A DNA stretch of 64,000 bases from Bacteroidetes bacterium HLUCCA01 (GCA_001314545.1 LIHN01000001.1:898180-962179), one strand, 5' to 3'. Counted from the first letter of the stretch, positions 8,732 through 18,850 are shown. The notes: generated by a model not told the origin, from the letters alone. A program made the numbers and translations.

Positions 8732-10405
8732 TCAGAGTCCCTCGCGCAGTTGTCGTTTGAGAATTTTGCCGCTGTCCGACTTGGGCAGCTGGTCGAGAAA
8801 GCGGATGTGTTTGGGAATTTTATAGTTGGCGAGCTTGCCCGAGCAGTAGGCCAGCAGGTCTTCGGCCGGGAGGGTCTCTCCCTGACGAAGCACTACAAAA
8901 GCCATGCCCGACTCCCCCCACTTTTCGTCGGGAACGCCAATCACGGCGACCTCCTGAACGGCTTCATGGGTTCGGAGAAAATGCTCGATTTCGGCAGGAT
9001 ACACATTTTCGGCCCCGCTGATGTACATGTCTTTCTTGCGGTCAACCACGTAGAAGTAGCCCTCCCCGTCACGCATGACGATGTCGCCGGTGTACAACCA
9101 GCCGTCTTTGATGGCCGCCGCCGTGGCTTCAGGATTATTCCAGTAGCCCTTCATGCAGACCGGACCGCGCAGAATCAGCTCACCGCGCGCGCCGGTGGGT
9201 ACATCGCGACCTTCATCGTCTACCACACGGGCATCAATGTAGAAGTTGGGGAATCCGATGGAGCCGATTTTTCGCACCGCATCTTCCTCGTTCAGGGAGA
9301 ACACATTCGGACCGAACTCGGTCAGGCCGTACCCTTGCCTCACCGGTACGCCCTTTTCATGCCAGGCTTTGATCAGGGGCAGGGGCATGGGTTCGCCCCC
9401 CACCACGGCATAGCGCAGTTCGTTGAGGCGGGCATCGGCAAAGGCCGGACTCCGGTACATCATGTCCATCATGGTTGGAACGCCGAACAGGATGCTCACC
9501 CCGTGTTCATCGCAAAGCTGCAGCACCCGATCGGGATCGAATTTCGGAATCATGACCAGCCGCGCTCCCCGATGGATGAAGGGCGTGGTGAGCACATTCC
9601 AGCCACCGGTGTGGAAAAACGGGGCAAATACCAGGGTGACATCCTGCTGGGTGAGGTTAAGGCGGAGGCCGGTGTTAATGGAATTCCAGAACAGCATGGT
9701 TCGGGTGATCATCGCGCCTTTGGGTCGACCGGTGGTACCCGAGGTGTATAGAATCATGCATACATCGCGGGTATCGGCGGGTGCCGCTGCTCCGGTTTGG
9801 TCTTCTGAAGGTCGGTCTGCGTAGGGATCGGTTGATGACAGACCCGCTGATTCCGGAACGGCGTGCGCTGTTGTCTTCGCGGCTGCTCCCTGGAGGACCG
9901 TTTCCCTGGTGCGACCACCACCCGCCTGCGCTGCGGCCTCGGCTTCGGCTGCTTCACTGCACTGCTCCCCGTCCAGCGGATACTCCGTTTCCCAGCGGTA
10001 CCAGCGCGATTTCATCTCCTCGAAGATGGCTGTTTCTGGTCCCGATGAGGTATCCAACGCTGCTACCGTCTGTTCGTATTGCTGCTGGTGGATGAGCAGC
10101 TTCGCACCGGCGTCTTCAAGTACATAGGCCAGTTCAGGGGCGGCGAGGCGGAAGTTGAGGGGCACCATGATGGCGCCCAGCTCCTGCAGGGCGTAGAACA
10201 GAAAAATGTATTCGGGTACGTTCTGGGAAAGCACGGCCACCCGGTCGCCCCGGCCGATGTGGTGGCGCTGCTGCAGGCAGTCGGCTATAATGTGTACGAG
10301 GCGGGAAGCCCTTGCGTACGACCATCGGTCGCCCCCGTCTACCTCGAGCATAATACTGTCCGGCGCGTAGTGCGACCATTTCTGAATCCAGTTAGCGTGT
10401 TCCAT
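8732..10405 (-). CDS. Acyl-CoA ligase (AMP-binding, ANL superfamily)
   Basis: The chosen start is the second of two adjacent ATGs (10405); AGGAGG lies four bases upstream of it, and longer in-frame extensions run into the symporter gene. The protein of about 558 residues has all ANL motifs: LYTSGTTGRPKG (P-loop), GYGLTEFGPN (A5), LYTGDI plus VVDRKKDMYISGAENVYPAEIE (hinge) and SDSGKILKRQLRE with the catalytic Lys. The reaction is acid + ATP + CoA to acyl-CoA. Oddity: roughly 75 Ala/Glu/Gly/Ser-rich residues (about residues 150-225) are inserted just before the P-loop, where relatives have a short linker. It overlaps the symporter by 14 bp and ends the GbsR-FabG-KAS-symporter operon. The acid substrate is unknown. 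Confidence 0.92.
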   Translation of the reverse strand: MEHANWIQKWSHYAPDSIMLEVDGGDRWSYARASRLVHIIADCLQQRHHIGRGDRVAVLSQNVPEYIFLFYALQELGAIMVPLNFRLAAPELAYVLEDAGAKLLIHQQQYEQTVAALDTSSGPETAIFEEMKSRWYRWETEYPLDGEQCSEAAEAEAAAQAGGGRTRETVLQGAAAKTTAHAVPESAGLSSTDPYADRPSEDQTGAAAPADTRDVCMILYTSGTTGRPKGAMITRTMLFWNSINTGLRLNLTQQDVTLVFAPFFHTGGWNVLTTPFIHRGARLVMIPKFDPDRVLQLCDEHGVSILFGVPTMMDMMYRSPAFADARLNELRYAVVGGEPMPLPLIKAWHEKGVPVRQGYGLTEFGPNVFSLNEEDAVRKIGSIGFPNFYIDARVVDDEGRDVPTGARGELILRGPVCMKGYWNNPEATAAAIKDGWLYTGDIVMRDGEGYFYVVDRKKDMYISGAENVYPAEIEHFLRTHEAVQEVAVIGVPDEKWGESGMAFVVLRQGETLPAEDLLAYCSGKLANYKIPKHIRFLDQLPKSDSGKILKRQLREGL

Positions 10406-12116
10406 CATGCCTCCTTGGTCCTTGATTCGGGGTTGCATTACCGCGGGTTCCGTCCGCATCCGGGGTAGCCTCAGTGGAAAGTCCGGTGGCCTTTGGGGTT
10501 TTGAAAGCGGAAGTACCGGCGACATCCGGGGCCGCATCAGCGGAAAGTCCGGTTGCCTTCATGGCGGCGTCTGCGGAAGTACCGTCCGCATCCGGGGCGA
10601 AATCCGCATCGTCTGCCGGAACAGCCCGCGGAGCAATCGCATAAACCGCCAGTCCGACCAAAACGGAGGCCACAATGGCCGTTGCCGCCGCCACTCCCGG
10701 GTTCTCACCGGTTGCGAGGGTGCCCGGAAGCGCCAGTTGCCCGTAATACATGCTGAAATGCACCACCACCGCGGTAACCGACGCCGCAATAGCAGCCTGC
10801 TTGGGAGCATTTTTGAGAAACATCCCCATCAAAATGGGCATAAATGCCGCCGAAAAATAGGCATACACCCCGTTCTGGGCGAAAATGCCCACACTGAGCT
10901 TCGGATTCACCAGTTGATCCCAACTCACAACAATCGTCACAACCGCCATAACCACGATGACCAGGCGGTTAATGACAAATCGGTTTTGATCGGTCAGGTG
11001 GATGAATCCGGCGCTCAGCGGACGAATCAAATCGTTGGTAATGGAAGTAGAGAGCGACTGTATCAGGCCTTCCAGGGTGGAAAGTCCGGCCGATATCAGG
11101 CCCATGACCACCAGCAAGGCCACAAAGACGGGGAACTCGTTGACCACATAGGCCGACACAATCCCGTCCATGGGAATTGGTTGTCCGGCCAGGGTCAGAT
11201 CGGGAAAGCGCAGTCGGGCGTACAAACCTACAAAAACAACCAGGAAGAAGATCAGCTGCACCGTAATACCGGTGATCAGGTATCGGTTCACATCCTTGTC
11301 ACTTTTCAGCAGCAGGCTCTTGGTGAGAATGTGCGGCTGACAGACGATGGCTACCCCCACGATGAACTGCGCCACAAAAATCTCGATGTAGTCGCGGAAC
11401 AGGAAACTGTCGGTATTGGTGGACTGGATGAGCTTCGGATCAATCGCGGCGAGTTTGTCCAGAAATCCGTGCACCCCCTCGCTGAAATGCTCATAACCCG
11501 ATCCCAGCAAAATGAAGGCCACGATGAGCATGAGCAGGGCCTGGATGGTGTTGGTGTACACCATGGAATTGGCCCCGCCGAACATCATATAGCCGAAAAT
11601 GAACACCACGACGCCGATGAGGGCCCAGAATTCGGGCAAGTCCAGGGTACTGGATAGCACCTTGGTAAGCCCGACGGCGATGAGGACCACGAAGGTGAGC
11701 AGCAGCAGCGACAGTACCGCGAAAAAGATGCTGTAGCCACGACTCTGATACCGGGTGCCCATCCACTGGGCCATGCTGAGGGCTTTGACCCGGGTTCCGT
11801 GCCGGCGAAAGCCTTTGGTGAGGACAACCAGCGATAGCAACGCCGCCAGCGGGAGCGCCAGGGCCATCGATAATACCCCGCTGATACCGAACAACGCAAC
11901 GAATCCGGGATTGATAATGAAGGTCGCCGCACTGGTGATGGATGCAGCCAGCGACAGTCCCACGGCATAGGGCGAAAACAGGATGCTGCCCAGGGCATAA
12001 TCATCGATGTTTCGGGTCTGCCGCGCACCCCGAATCACAAAAAAGAGGATGCCGGCCGCATAGAGCGTGACCAGCATCCAACCAAACATCACAATATGTG
12101 AACTTTCCTGTTCCAT
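10392..12116 (-). CDS. Sodium:solute symporter (SSS family)
   Basis: 574 residues. About the first 490 form a membrane protein with 12-13 hydrophobic segments and SSS features: the N-terminal YAAGILFFVIRGARQTRNIDDYALG, SLAASITSAATFIINPGF (sodium-binding TM1 region with small residues), and a central ISAGLSTLEGLIQSLSTSITND that matches the conserved SSS signature. It should import an organic acid or similar solute with Na+. The cytoplasmic tail is unusual: about 80 residues rich in Asp, Ala, Thr and Gly made of 22-residue repeats (see the repeat at 10437-10600). Neighbours suggest the solute is the acid activated by the ligase gene downstream. Two bases separate it from the KAS III-like gene upstream. 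Confidence 0.92.
   Translation of the reverse strand: MEQESSHIVMFGWMLVTLYAAGILFFVIRGARQTRNIDDYALGSILFSPYAVGLSLAASITSAATFIINPGFVALFGISGVLSMALALPLAALLSLVVLTKGFRRHGTRVKALSMAQWMGTRYQSRGYSIFFAVLSLLLLTFVVLIAVGLTKVLSSTLDLPEFWALIGVVVFIFGYMMFGGANSMVYTNTIQALLMLIVAFILLGSGYEHFSEGVHGFLDKLAAIDPKLIQSTNTDSFLFRDYIEIFVAQFIVGVAIVCQPHILTKSLLLKSDKDVNRYLITGITVQLIFFLVVFVGLYARLRFPDLTLAGQPIPMDGIVSAYVVNEFPVFVALLVVMGLISAGLSTLEGLIQSLSTSITNDLIRPLSAGFIHLTDQNRFVINRLVIVVMAVVTIVVSWDQLVNPKLSVGIFAQNGVYAYFSAAFMPILMGMFLKNAPKQAAIAASVTAVVVHFSMYYGQLALPGTLATGENPGVAAATAIVASVLVGLAVYAIAPRAVPADDADFAPDADGTSADAAMKATGLSADAAPDVAGTSAFKTPKATGLSTEATPDADGTRGNATPNQGPRRHDGTR
10437..10600 (-). repeat. In-frame 66-bp tandem repeat in the symporter tail
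   Basis: The core ...GTCCGCATCCGGGG (or the variant GGCGACATCCGGGG) occurs at about 10449, 10515 and 10581, exactly 66 bp apart, with similar DNA between (GGAAAGTCCGGT and GGAAGTACCG blocks). On the protein this gives repeats of 22 residues of the form PDxxGTSA...KATGLSxxA. There are about two and a third copies. The exact codon-multiple period means copy number can vary without breaking the frame. Confidence 0.85.
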
Positions 12117-12118
12117 AG

Positions 12119-13125
12119 TTACCAGCGAAATGCGTTACAGGCGAAGGTCAGACCGCCACCGGAACCCATGAAGACCAGCACATCGCCGGATTTCAGGTCG
12201 CCGCTGCGGTGGGCTATGTCCAGGGCCATCCCAATGGCCGCAGAACCGGTATATCCGTAGGTCGACATAATCGCGGGTGCCGTCTGCCGGGGCAGGTTCA
12301 GATTATCCATAGTCTCCCAAATCTGGTTGATGTTGATCTGGGTCATGAAGGCCCGATGGATAGCGTCCACGGGGAAATCGCCCTTCCGGGCTACCTCGGT
12401 GATCATTTCGGTCCACATGAGCGGATTGAGCTCCTTGGGGAATTTCTTGACAAACTGCAGCTGGTGCCCGTGCTCAGCCACCAGTTCGCAGCTGGCGGGA
12501 TGGGCTGTTGCCCCGCCGTAAATCCCCATATAGTCGTAGTACTCCCCGCGGGTTTTTATGCTGGAGGCGATGTGGCCTTGTCCCGGCTCCGTGGTTGCTT
12601 CCAGCACAGCCGCCGCGGCCCCGTCGGCAAAGAGGGTCACCGTTTTTTTATCGTGCAGATCCAGAAAACGACTCATTCCGTACGCGCCGATGACCAGTAC
12701 ACGGTTGTAGTCGGGATTGGCCTTGATGTAATTGGTCCCCGTCTCCAGCGCGGTCACAAACCCGGCGCAGGCGGTGTTCAGGTCGAAGGATGCCGCATTG
12801 ACCAGGCCGGCCTTATGACATACCACGGAAGCCGTGGAGGGCGAGATATAATCCGGGGTATCGGTGCTGATGATGACCAGGTCGATGTCTTCCGGGGCAA
12901 AATCGCCTTGAGAAAGCGCTTCCCGAAGCGCGTAAACGCAAAGATCGCTGGTGGTTTGCCCCTCCGTCATCCATCGTCGTTCACGGATGGTGAGGTTTTC
13001 CTGCAGCCAGGTGTCTACATCTTCACCCAGAATTTCGTTGAAATACCGGTTCGGCACTACCCGTTCGGGTACATAGTGACCGGTGGCAGCGATGCGGGCA
13101 TTGCGGGGTGTGGATGCATGCGTAC

Positions 13126-13129
<4 letters not shown>
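12119..13129 (-). CDS. KAS III-like (thiolase-fold) ketoacyl synthase, divergent active site
   Basis: 336 residues, full thiolase fold of the FabH type. The nucleophile is kept: DLNTACAGF, Cys 121. The other two catalytic residues of FabH are not: the HQAN region reads FMTQININ, with Thr 263 at the His position, and the GNTS region reads STYGYTGSAA, with Tyr 293 at the Asn position. The glycine-rich end FMGSGGGLTFACNAFRW is typical. Decarboxylative Claisen condensation normally needs the missing His and Asn, so this may instead be an acyl transferase or a non-decarboxylative condensing enzyme. The ATG overlaps the stop of the FabG-like gene (ATGA). Operon partners imply an acyl-CoA or acyl-ACP substrate. 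Confidence 0.9.
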
Positions 13130-13860
<731 letters not shown>

Positions 13861-13887
13861 CACTGCTCCGCTGTTTATTTTTTGAAC

Positions 13888-13905
13888 GTTTGAAATATTT
13901 CAAAC
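13888..13905. promoter_or_regulatory. Perfect 18-bp palindrome, probable operator of the GbsR/MarR regulator
   Basis: GTTTGAAATATTTCAAAC is identical to its own reverse complement. It lies between the stop of the regulator gene (13927) and the start of the FabG-like gene (13860). MarR/GbsR dimers bind palindromes of about this size, so regulation of the downstream enzymes by the adjacent regulator is a reasonable inference. It is too short and lacks a loop, so it is unlikely to be a terminator. Confidence 0.7.
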
Positions 13906-13926
13906 AATTAAATCAAAAAAGGGGAC

Positions 13927-14448
13927 TTATTCAACAGGCTCCTTCTCCTGCAAGCGCTTTTCCCGCCATTGTGCGATGAAATCATGATTAAACGTGCCCA
14001 TCATCGTGTAAAACCGCTGCATTTCGAGCATACGTTCATGCAGGTAGTCCATGGCCGGGTCACCAGACGACCGGGTGGCGTCCAGGTATTTCTCGGCAAT
14101 CTGCCGGTTTTGCATCATCGAGCGGGAGTAATTCAGGAAGGCCTGCCCGAAAATATCATCAACGGCCCGGTAGTAATCTTTACGGTCGCCCGGAATCCAG
14201 ACCTTTTCAATGAGCTTGTGTTCTTTGAGCCGGCGGGCAATCTGGGAGACCGGACCCTTGCTCATTTCGAGCCGCTCGGAAATCTGGTCCAGGGAGAGCG
14301 GATCTTTCGAAATGATGAGCAGGGCCACGATTTTCCCCATCAGCGAGCTGTGACCCAATGCCGCATAGGCCTGGGCGAAGTCGTTGATGATTTCGTTTTC
14401 AATCTGTGGATTATCGGTCATGCACCTGGGTGTTTCGTGTGCGTTCAT
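13927..14448 (-). CDS. GbsR/MarR-family transcriptional regulator
   Basis: 173 residues. A winged-helix core covers about residues 28-95: SLMGKIVALLIISKDPLSLDQISERLEMSKGPVSQIARRLKEHKLIEKVWIPGDRKDYY. It holds the recognition helix (MSKGPVSQIARRL) and the wing (WIPGDRKDYYRA). The C-terminal half is helical and would form the dimer interface. This arrangement, with 'GRI...LS..E..e.l.~SKG.vS..lr.L', is typical of the GbsR branch. The start could also be the internal ATG at 14421. It heads the operon on the minus strand and probably senses an acyl or related ligand handled by the next four genes; the palindrome just downstream is its likely site. Confidence 0.88.
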   Translation of the reverse strand: MNAHETPRCMTDNPQIENEIINDFAQAYAALGHSSLMGKIVALLIISKDPLSLDQISERLEMSKGPVSQIARRLKEHKLIEKVWIPGDRKDYYRAVDDIFGQAFLNYSRSMMQNRQIAEKYLDATRSSGDPAMDYLHERMLEMQRFYTMMGTFNHDFIAQWREKRLQEKEPVE

Positions 14449-14522
14449 CGCCTGAGTTTCGTTACCCGGGCGTTGAGTCTTTCTGACAGTATAACTTAAA
14501 TCACAGAGTATTCCACGAACTA

Positions 14523-16682
14523 CTATGCGTTAAATATCACCACCGGGCACCGGGCATGCTGTATGATATTTTCCACCCTCGGACCCATATACAACCGACT
14601 GGAGGCCGGTCGCACACTGGTACCCACCATAATCAGGTCAATGTTATTCTCTTCGGCTACCAGCGTAATGGCCTGCTCCGGACTTTCGCCATGAACCACC
14701 AGGGCCTCAGTTGAAACACCAAACGCTTCTCCGCTTTTCTTGAGCTCAGCTACAATTTCGTGGGCAATTTTCTTGCGGTCGAAATCACGGTTGTCCTGCA
14801 GTTCAATGCCGAGACGAGCCCGTTCATTGGAACTTACATTCATGGCGATGACCTCGCAATTTTCCAGGGCGCGACCTACCATGAAGGCCATTTCAGCGGC
14901 ATTGCGCGCGGCCTTCGACCCGTTCGTCGGCACCAGTACCCTCTTGGGCTGCCAGTCTTTGTCAACCGGAGCCGATTTCACAATCATAGACGGGCAGGGC
15001 GACATCCGCACGAGGTAGTCAATAATCGGATTGAACATCACCCGGGAGTCGGTAACCTGCTCGGTAGCACCCAGCACCAGCAAGTCGTAGTTTTTGCGGG
15101 CCTCATCCAGAATGGCATCCGCCGGGTTATCCGAAACGACCACCTTGGTGACCACCTCCTCAATATGAAAATATTCCTTGAGCTGGCTCAGATAATCGGC
15201 GCAATTGTTCCGTCGCTCTTTGTCCGTGACGGTAAGCAGGGTAACGGAAAGGCTTCGGTCTTTACCGAGCAGATCCAGCAGTTGTCCCTCGATGGACTGC
15301 GTGAAGGCCCCCTCGGGCATATGTTCCCGACTCCGTACCGGCAGCAACACCCGATGGATGTCGGCTACCATGCTCTTGGACTCGAGCTCTTCTTTGGCCA
15401 GTCGCGCCTGCTCCTCCGGACTCAGCTGCACTCTGCGAAGCACCCATCGCAGGGCGAACGGTGCCATGATGGAGGTGGTGATGGCCATGACTACAATGAT
15501 GGAGAACATATCCTGCGACAGGATTCCCAGTCGCAGACCGATGGTGGCAATGATGATTTCCATGGCCCCCCTCGCGTTCAGACCCGCCCCGAAACTCAGG
15601 GCCGTCCAGTGGTCGCGACCCCCGATGGTCCGTGCGCCGATGTAGGTACCCACTACTTTACCCAGAGTGGCGATGGCAATTACAATCAGCGTAATCAGCA
15701 GCAGGGTGGGGTCGGCCAGATTCAGGATGTTGACCTTGAGTCCGGCTACGGCAAAAAAGATGGGGGCAAAGATGCCCAGGGCCATGCTCTCCAGCTTCTG
15801 GTGTACAATATTGGGCAGACGGGGCGCGGTACCGAACAGAATACCCATGACAAAGGCGCCCAGGATGGCTTCCAGATTCAGTGCCTGGGTGATGGCGCCC
15901 CATAAAAAGGTCATGACAATCACCAGGGTCAGCAGACGGTCGTGCTGCACCATTTCATCCTGCACAAAGTTGATGGCTTTGAGCACAAACCATCGACCTG
16001 CGGTAAAGCTGATGACCAGGAAGGCCAGTACACTGCCCACAGTCTGCAGCACACTACCCACACTGACCGCATCTCCGGCGGCAATACCGGCAACAATCGA
16101 CAGTAAAATCCACCCGATGGTATCATCGCTCATCCCTGCCGCCAGAATGGTCTGCCCGATGTCCCGCCGCATCAGGTTCAGGTCCATGAGTACCTTGGCA
16201 ATGACCGGAATAGCCGATATAGCCAGCGCGGTGGCTACAAACAAGGAAAAAATCAGACGGGAGCTATCCTCGGCCAGCAGAAAATCCGGCAGGTATTGTC
16301 CCAGCAGAAAACCGCTCAGAAACGTGATGGAAATCCCGCCGAAGGATACACCGATCGCCGTACGCGCGTGTCGTTTGATAAGCTTGATATCGGTTTCCAG
16401 TCCGGTAATGAGCAGCAGGAACATCGCCCCCAGCAGACTGATCACCTCCAGAAGGTAGCCCTGAACCTCGGTTTGGGGAACGATGAATTCGCCCAGGAAA
16501 GGTACGGCTCCGCTCAGAATGGATGGACCCAGCACAATACCGGCCAGGATTTCACCAATGACCGAAGGCTGGCCCATTCGCACGAAGAGCTCACCCAGAA
16601 GCCGGGCTACCAATAACAGAACGGCAATCTGAATGACCAGTATCAGCACATCGTGGTGCGAGGCCGATGAGAAAACATCCAC
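14523..16682 (-). CDS. CPA2-type cation/proton antiporter with two UspA domains
   Basis: 719 residues. About residues 1-410 form a Kef/NhaP-like membrane domain: GELFVRMGQPSVIGEILAGIVLGPSIL is the classic CPA2 opening, followed by LFVATALAISAIPVIAKVLMDLNLM, the core helix pair region. SFGAGLNARGAMEIIIATIGL is the second conserved helix. The cytoplasmic remainder holds two universal-stress-protein folds, about 435-570 (ending ADAILDEARKNYDLLVLGATE) and about 580-719 (VPTNGSKAARNAAEMAF to IDLIMVGTSVRP, ending in a nucleotide-loop-like SRLYMGPRVENIIQHARCPVVIF). USP domains probably gate transport with nucleotide. The ion (Na+ or K+) cannot be told. It is monocistronic between the regulator operon and a divergent lipoprotein gene. 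Confidence 0.93.
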   Translation of the reverse strand: MDVFSSASHHDVLILVIQIAVLLLVARLLGELFVRMGQPSVIGEILAGIVLGPSILSGAVPFLGEFIVPQTEVQGYLLEVISLLGAMFLLLITGLETDIKLIKRHARTAIGVSFGGISITFLSGFLLGQYLPDFLLAEDSSRLIFSLFVATALAISAIPVIAKVLMDLNLMRRDIGQTILAAGMSDDTIGWILLSIVAGIAAGDAVSVGSVLQTVGSVLAFLVISFTAGRWFVLKAINFVQDEMVQHDRLLTLVIVMTFLWGAITQALNLEAILGAFVMGILFGTAPRLPNIVHQKLESMALGIFAPIFFAVAGLKVNILNLADPTLLLITLIVIAIATLGKVVGTYIGARTIGGRDHWTALSFGAGLNARGAMEIIIATIGLRLGILSQDMFSIIVVMAITTSIMAPFALRWVLRRVQLSPEEQARLAKEELESKSMVADIHRVLLPVRSREHMPEGAFTQSIEGQLLDLLGKDRSLSVTLLTVTDKERRNNCADYLSQLKEYFHIEEVVTKVVVSDNPADAILDEARKNYDLLVLGATEQVTDSRVMFNPIIDYLVRMSPCPSMIVKSAPVDKDWQPKRVLVPTNGSKAARNAAEMAFMVGRALENCEVIAMNVSSNERARLGIELQDNRDFDRKKIAHEIVAELKKSGEAFGVSTEALVVHGESPEQAITLVAEENNIDLIMVGTSVRPASSRLYMGPRVENIIQHARCPVVIFNA

Positions 16683-16930
16683 AAGTAATTCCCTTTGATT
16701 TTAGGGGTCGGACTGCAGCTCAGGAGCAATTGTCAGCTAAAAATCGACCCTGCATCTGTTGACAGCGTTTCGGCAAAATAGGCATAATGAACCGAAGTTT
16801 GTACTGCGGAATGGCGATGACTATATTCTTCGGACCTCATTCCGCAATTTTCATCGCCACCCGCAGGCAGAACCGTGCGTTCCGGGAAATTTCAGCCAGC
16901 GGAACGGCAACGCCAAAACACCCTTACTTC

Positions 16931-17536
16931 ATGAAATACCACGTTCTTTTGGCCGGAATCCTCCTCGCCATTGCATCCTGCACATCTGTGACACCACAAC
17001 CCGTTCCAACCGATACCAGGCTCACGGCGGTCTTCATGGAAAACTATCAACCCTACTGCGGACAAACCTTCGCGGGATACAGCTCTTACACCGATCTGGG
17101 GGAGGATTCCCCCCTGCAGGACGCCCGGTTGACCATGCGGATAACCGACTGCTCGAGCGATGAAGTCCGTATTCATTTTATGGTTGAACAGGACAGCTCC
17201 CGAACCTGGATTCTGAGTTTTCAGGACGATGCACTCCGACTGGCGCACGACCATCGGTACCCGGACGGAAGGGAGTACGAGGCGAATTTTTACGGCGGTA
17301 TTGCGATGGATAATACCAATCAAGCCTTCGCACACTACCCCGAAGGCAAGCGCGCATCGACCAGCCAACTGTTCTTTCCAGCCGATCCACAAACCCTTTC
17401 CGACCGCCCCACCCGCGAAATCAATGTATGGTCCAAGGCATTTGATCACGAGGCTCAAACATACTACTACCGCCTCTACCTTCGCGGTGAACTCCGGTAC
17501 GAAGCCGTCTTCGACCTGTCGACTCCCCGTTCATAG
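16931..17536 (+). CDS. Uncharacterised lipoprotein
   Basis: 201 residues from ATG 16931; upstream in-frame ATGs from 16787 would add 48 residues without a signal. The chosen start gives MKYHVLLAGILLAIASC, a lipoprotein signal with the lipobox Cys at 17. The mature protein begins with a Thr/Pro-rich linker, then MENYQPYCGQTFAGYSSYTDLGEDSPLQDARLTMRITDCSSDEVRIHF and a late region with SQLFFPADPQTLSDRPTREINVW. Two mature cysteines (in PYCGQ and ITDCS) could form a disulfide. I do not recognise the family. It is transcribed divergently from the antiporter gene. It may be a periplasmic binding or stress protein, but nothing in the sequence proves that. Confidence 0.7.
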   Translation: MKYHVLLAGILLAIASCTSVTPQPVPTDTRLTAVFMENYQPYCGQTFAGYSSYTDLGEDSPLQDARLTMRITDCSSDEVRIHFMVEQDSSRTWILSFQDDALRLAHDHRYPDGREYEANFYGGIAMDNTNQAFAHYPEGKRASTSQLFFPADPQTLSDRPTREINVWSKAFDHEAQTYYYRLYLRGELRYEAVFDLSTPRS

Positions 17537-17628
17537 TGAGGCGGCCGGATATGGAGATTGCAAAAACTATTCGTACTATGGCCGTTGAGTCTTAGATGTC
17601 TGTTATGTGAACATAGTCTTCAATTCCT

Positions 17629-18333
17629 ATGCAACCCAGCACCGCTACCTACACCTACAATTTCGACATTGAATCAGGGAAACAGGTCACGTTCCTGATC
17701 CGGCTGAACGATGAAACTCTGGAGTGCCTCAACGAACCGGCGTCTTCCCTGCCCGACTGGACCCGCCTTGCGTACAACCAATGTCAATCATGTCCGCTGC
17801 GCACCGATGACCATGACTATTGTCCGGTAGCCGTGAATTTATATGAAGTTTTCGAGCAATTTCGTGAGGTTAAGTCCTTTGAGCGCGCGGAAATCACCAT
17901 CACTTCACCCGATCGGACCTATTTTAAAAAATCGGATGTACAGCAGGGACTGAGCTCGCTGCTGGGAATTTTGATGGCCACCAGCGGATGTCCTGTTATG
18001 GACAAACTACGACCCATGGTTCGCACACACCTGCCCTTTGCCTCCACCAGGGAGACCTTATTTCGGGTGGTTTCGATGTATATCATGTCGCAATACTTCC
18101 GCAAACGCCGTGGGTTGCCAACGCAAGACGATCTGAACGGACTGCTTTCGATTTACCAGGAGGTGGAAAAAGTGAATACCGGGATGAGCGCACGGATGCG
18201 TGAGTTTTATAAAACCGATGCGAATATTAACGCGCTGGTTATTCTGACCTGCCTGGGTCAGCATGCCCAGCTCACCCTTGAAGACGAGATGTATGAGGAG
18301 CTGGAGACCTTGTTTTCAGCGTATTTTGAGTAG
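17629..18333 (+). CDS. Conserved-looking cytosolic protein with a CxxC...C motif
   Basis: 234 residues without signal peptide or membrane segment. The N-terminal 90 residues look like a compact beta domain (YTYNFDIESGKQVTFLIRLNDETLECL) leading into YNQCQSCPLRTDDHDYCPVAVNL, a Cys-x2-Cys...Cys set that could bind zinc or an iron-sulfur cluster. The remaining 140 residues are helical, with GLSSLLGILMATSGCPVMDKL, which adds a further Cys. I do not recognise a named family with certainty. It lies directly upstream of the transposase remnant, but its composition resembles the flanking genes, so the insertion appears to have landed just after its stop. Confidence 0.72.
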   Translation: MQPSTATYTYNFDIESGKQVTFLIRLNDETLECLNEPASSLPDWTRLAYNQCQSCPLRTDDHDYCPVAVNLYEVFEQFREVKSFERAEITITSPDRTYFKKSDVQQGLSSLLGILMATSGCPVMDKLRPMVRTHLPFASTRETLFRVVSMYIMSQYFRKRRGLPTQDDLNGLLSIYQEVEKVNTGMSARMREFYKTDANINALVILTCLGQHAQLTLEDEMYEELETLFSAYFE

Positions 18334-18340
18334 TAAATGC

Positions 18341-18850
18341 GGTCTTTTCAAATATATTACCTATACCTTCAGCGGTGTTTCTACCGGTCCGAATAGGGTT
18401 TACTTCACAGAAGACGACGCGACGCTCATCGAAGAGGATATCACTGCTCAGTCCGTATTTAATCCAGGCCTGAATCTGCTCAAGGATTTACCCGGCTTTG
18501 GGCTGGTATGCACTTGGACGGTAATGGCCGAAATCGGAGACATCACCCGGTTTCCCAGTGCTCGTGAGTTTACAAGCTATTGCAGGTTCGTTCCCGGCAG
18601 CCGCGACAGTGGCGGCAAACAGCGCCATCGCAGTGGCAACAAGGATGGAAACCGCTACCTGCGCACGGTCTATAATCAGGCTGCTGTCATTGCCTTCACG
18701 CGTTACGGTCCGGTGCGCGAATTCTACAAGAAGATCAAACGACGCAGCGGAAAGGTGTAGCCCGAACGGTTGTTGCTAAGGAATTGTCGAAAACCACGTG
18801 GCATGTACTGAGCAAAAATGAACCCTACAAAGGATTTAAGGGGGTAATGA
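18341..18850 (+). pseudogene. Decayed IS110-family transposase (C-terminal fragment, frameshifted)
   Basis: The frame ending at 18760 holds a recognisable IS110 C-terminal (Transposase_20) domain: LLKDLPGFGLVCTWTVMAEIGDITRFPSA, then REFTSYCRFVPGSRDSGG with the catalytic-serine region and GNKDGNRYLRTVYNQAAV. It stops at KRRSGKV. In the next frame from about 18748 the protein continues (KGVARTVVAKELSKTTWHVLSKNEPYKGF), so a single-base frameshift near 18745-18755 broke it. The N-terminal RuvC-like DEDD domain is missing. IS110 transposases act with an element-encoded bridge RNA; this copy cannot be active. The fragment starts only a few bases after the preceding gene's stop. Confidence 0.85.
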
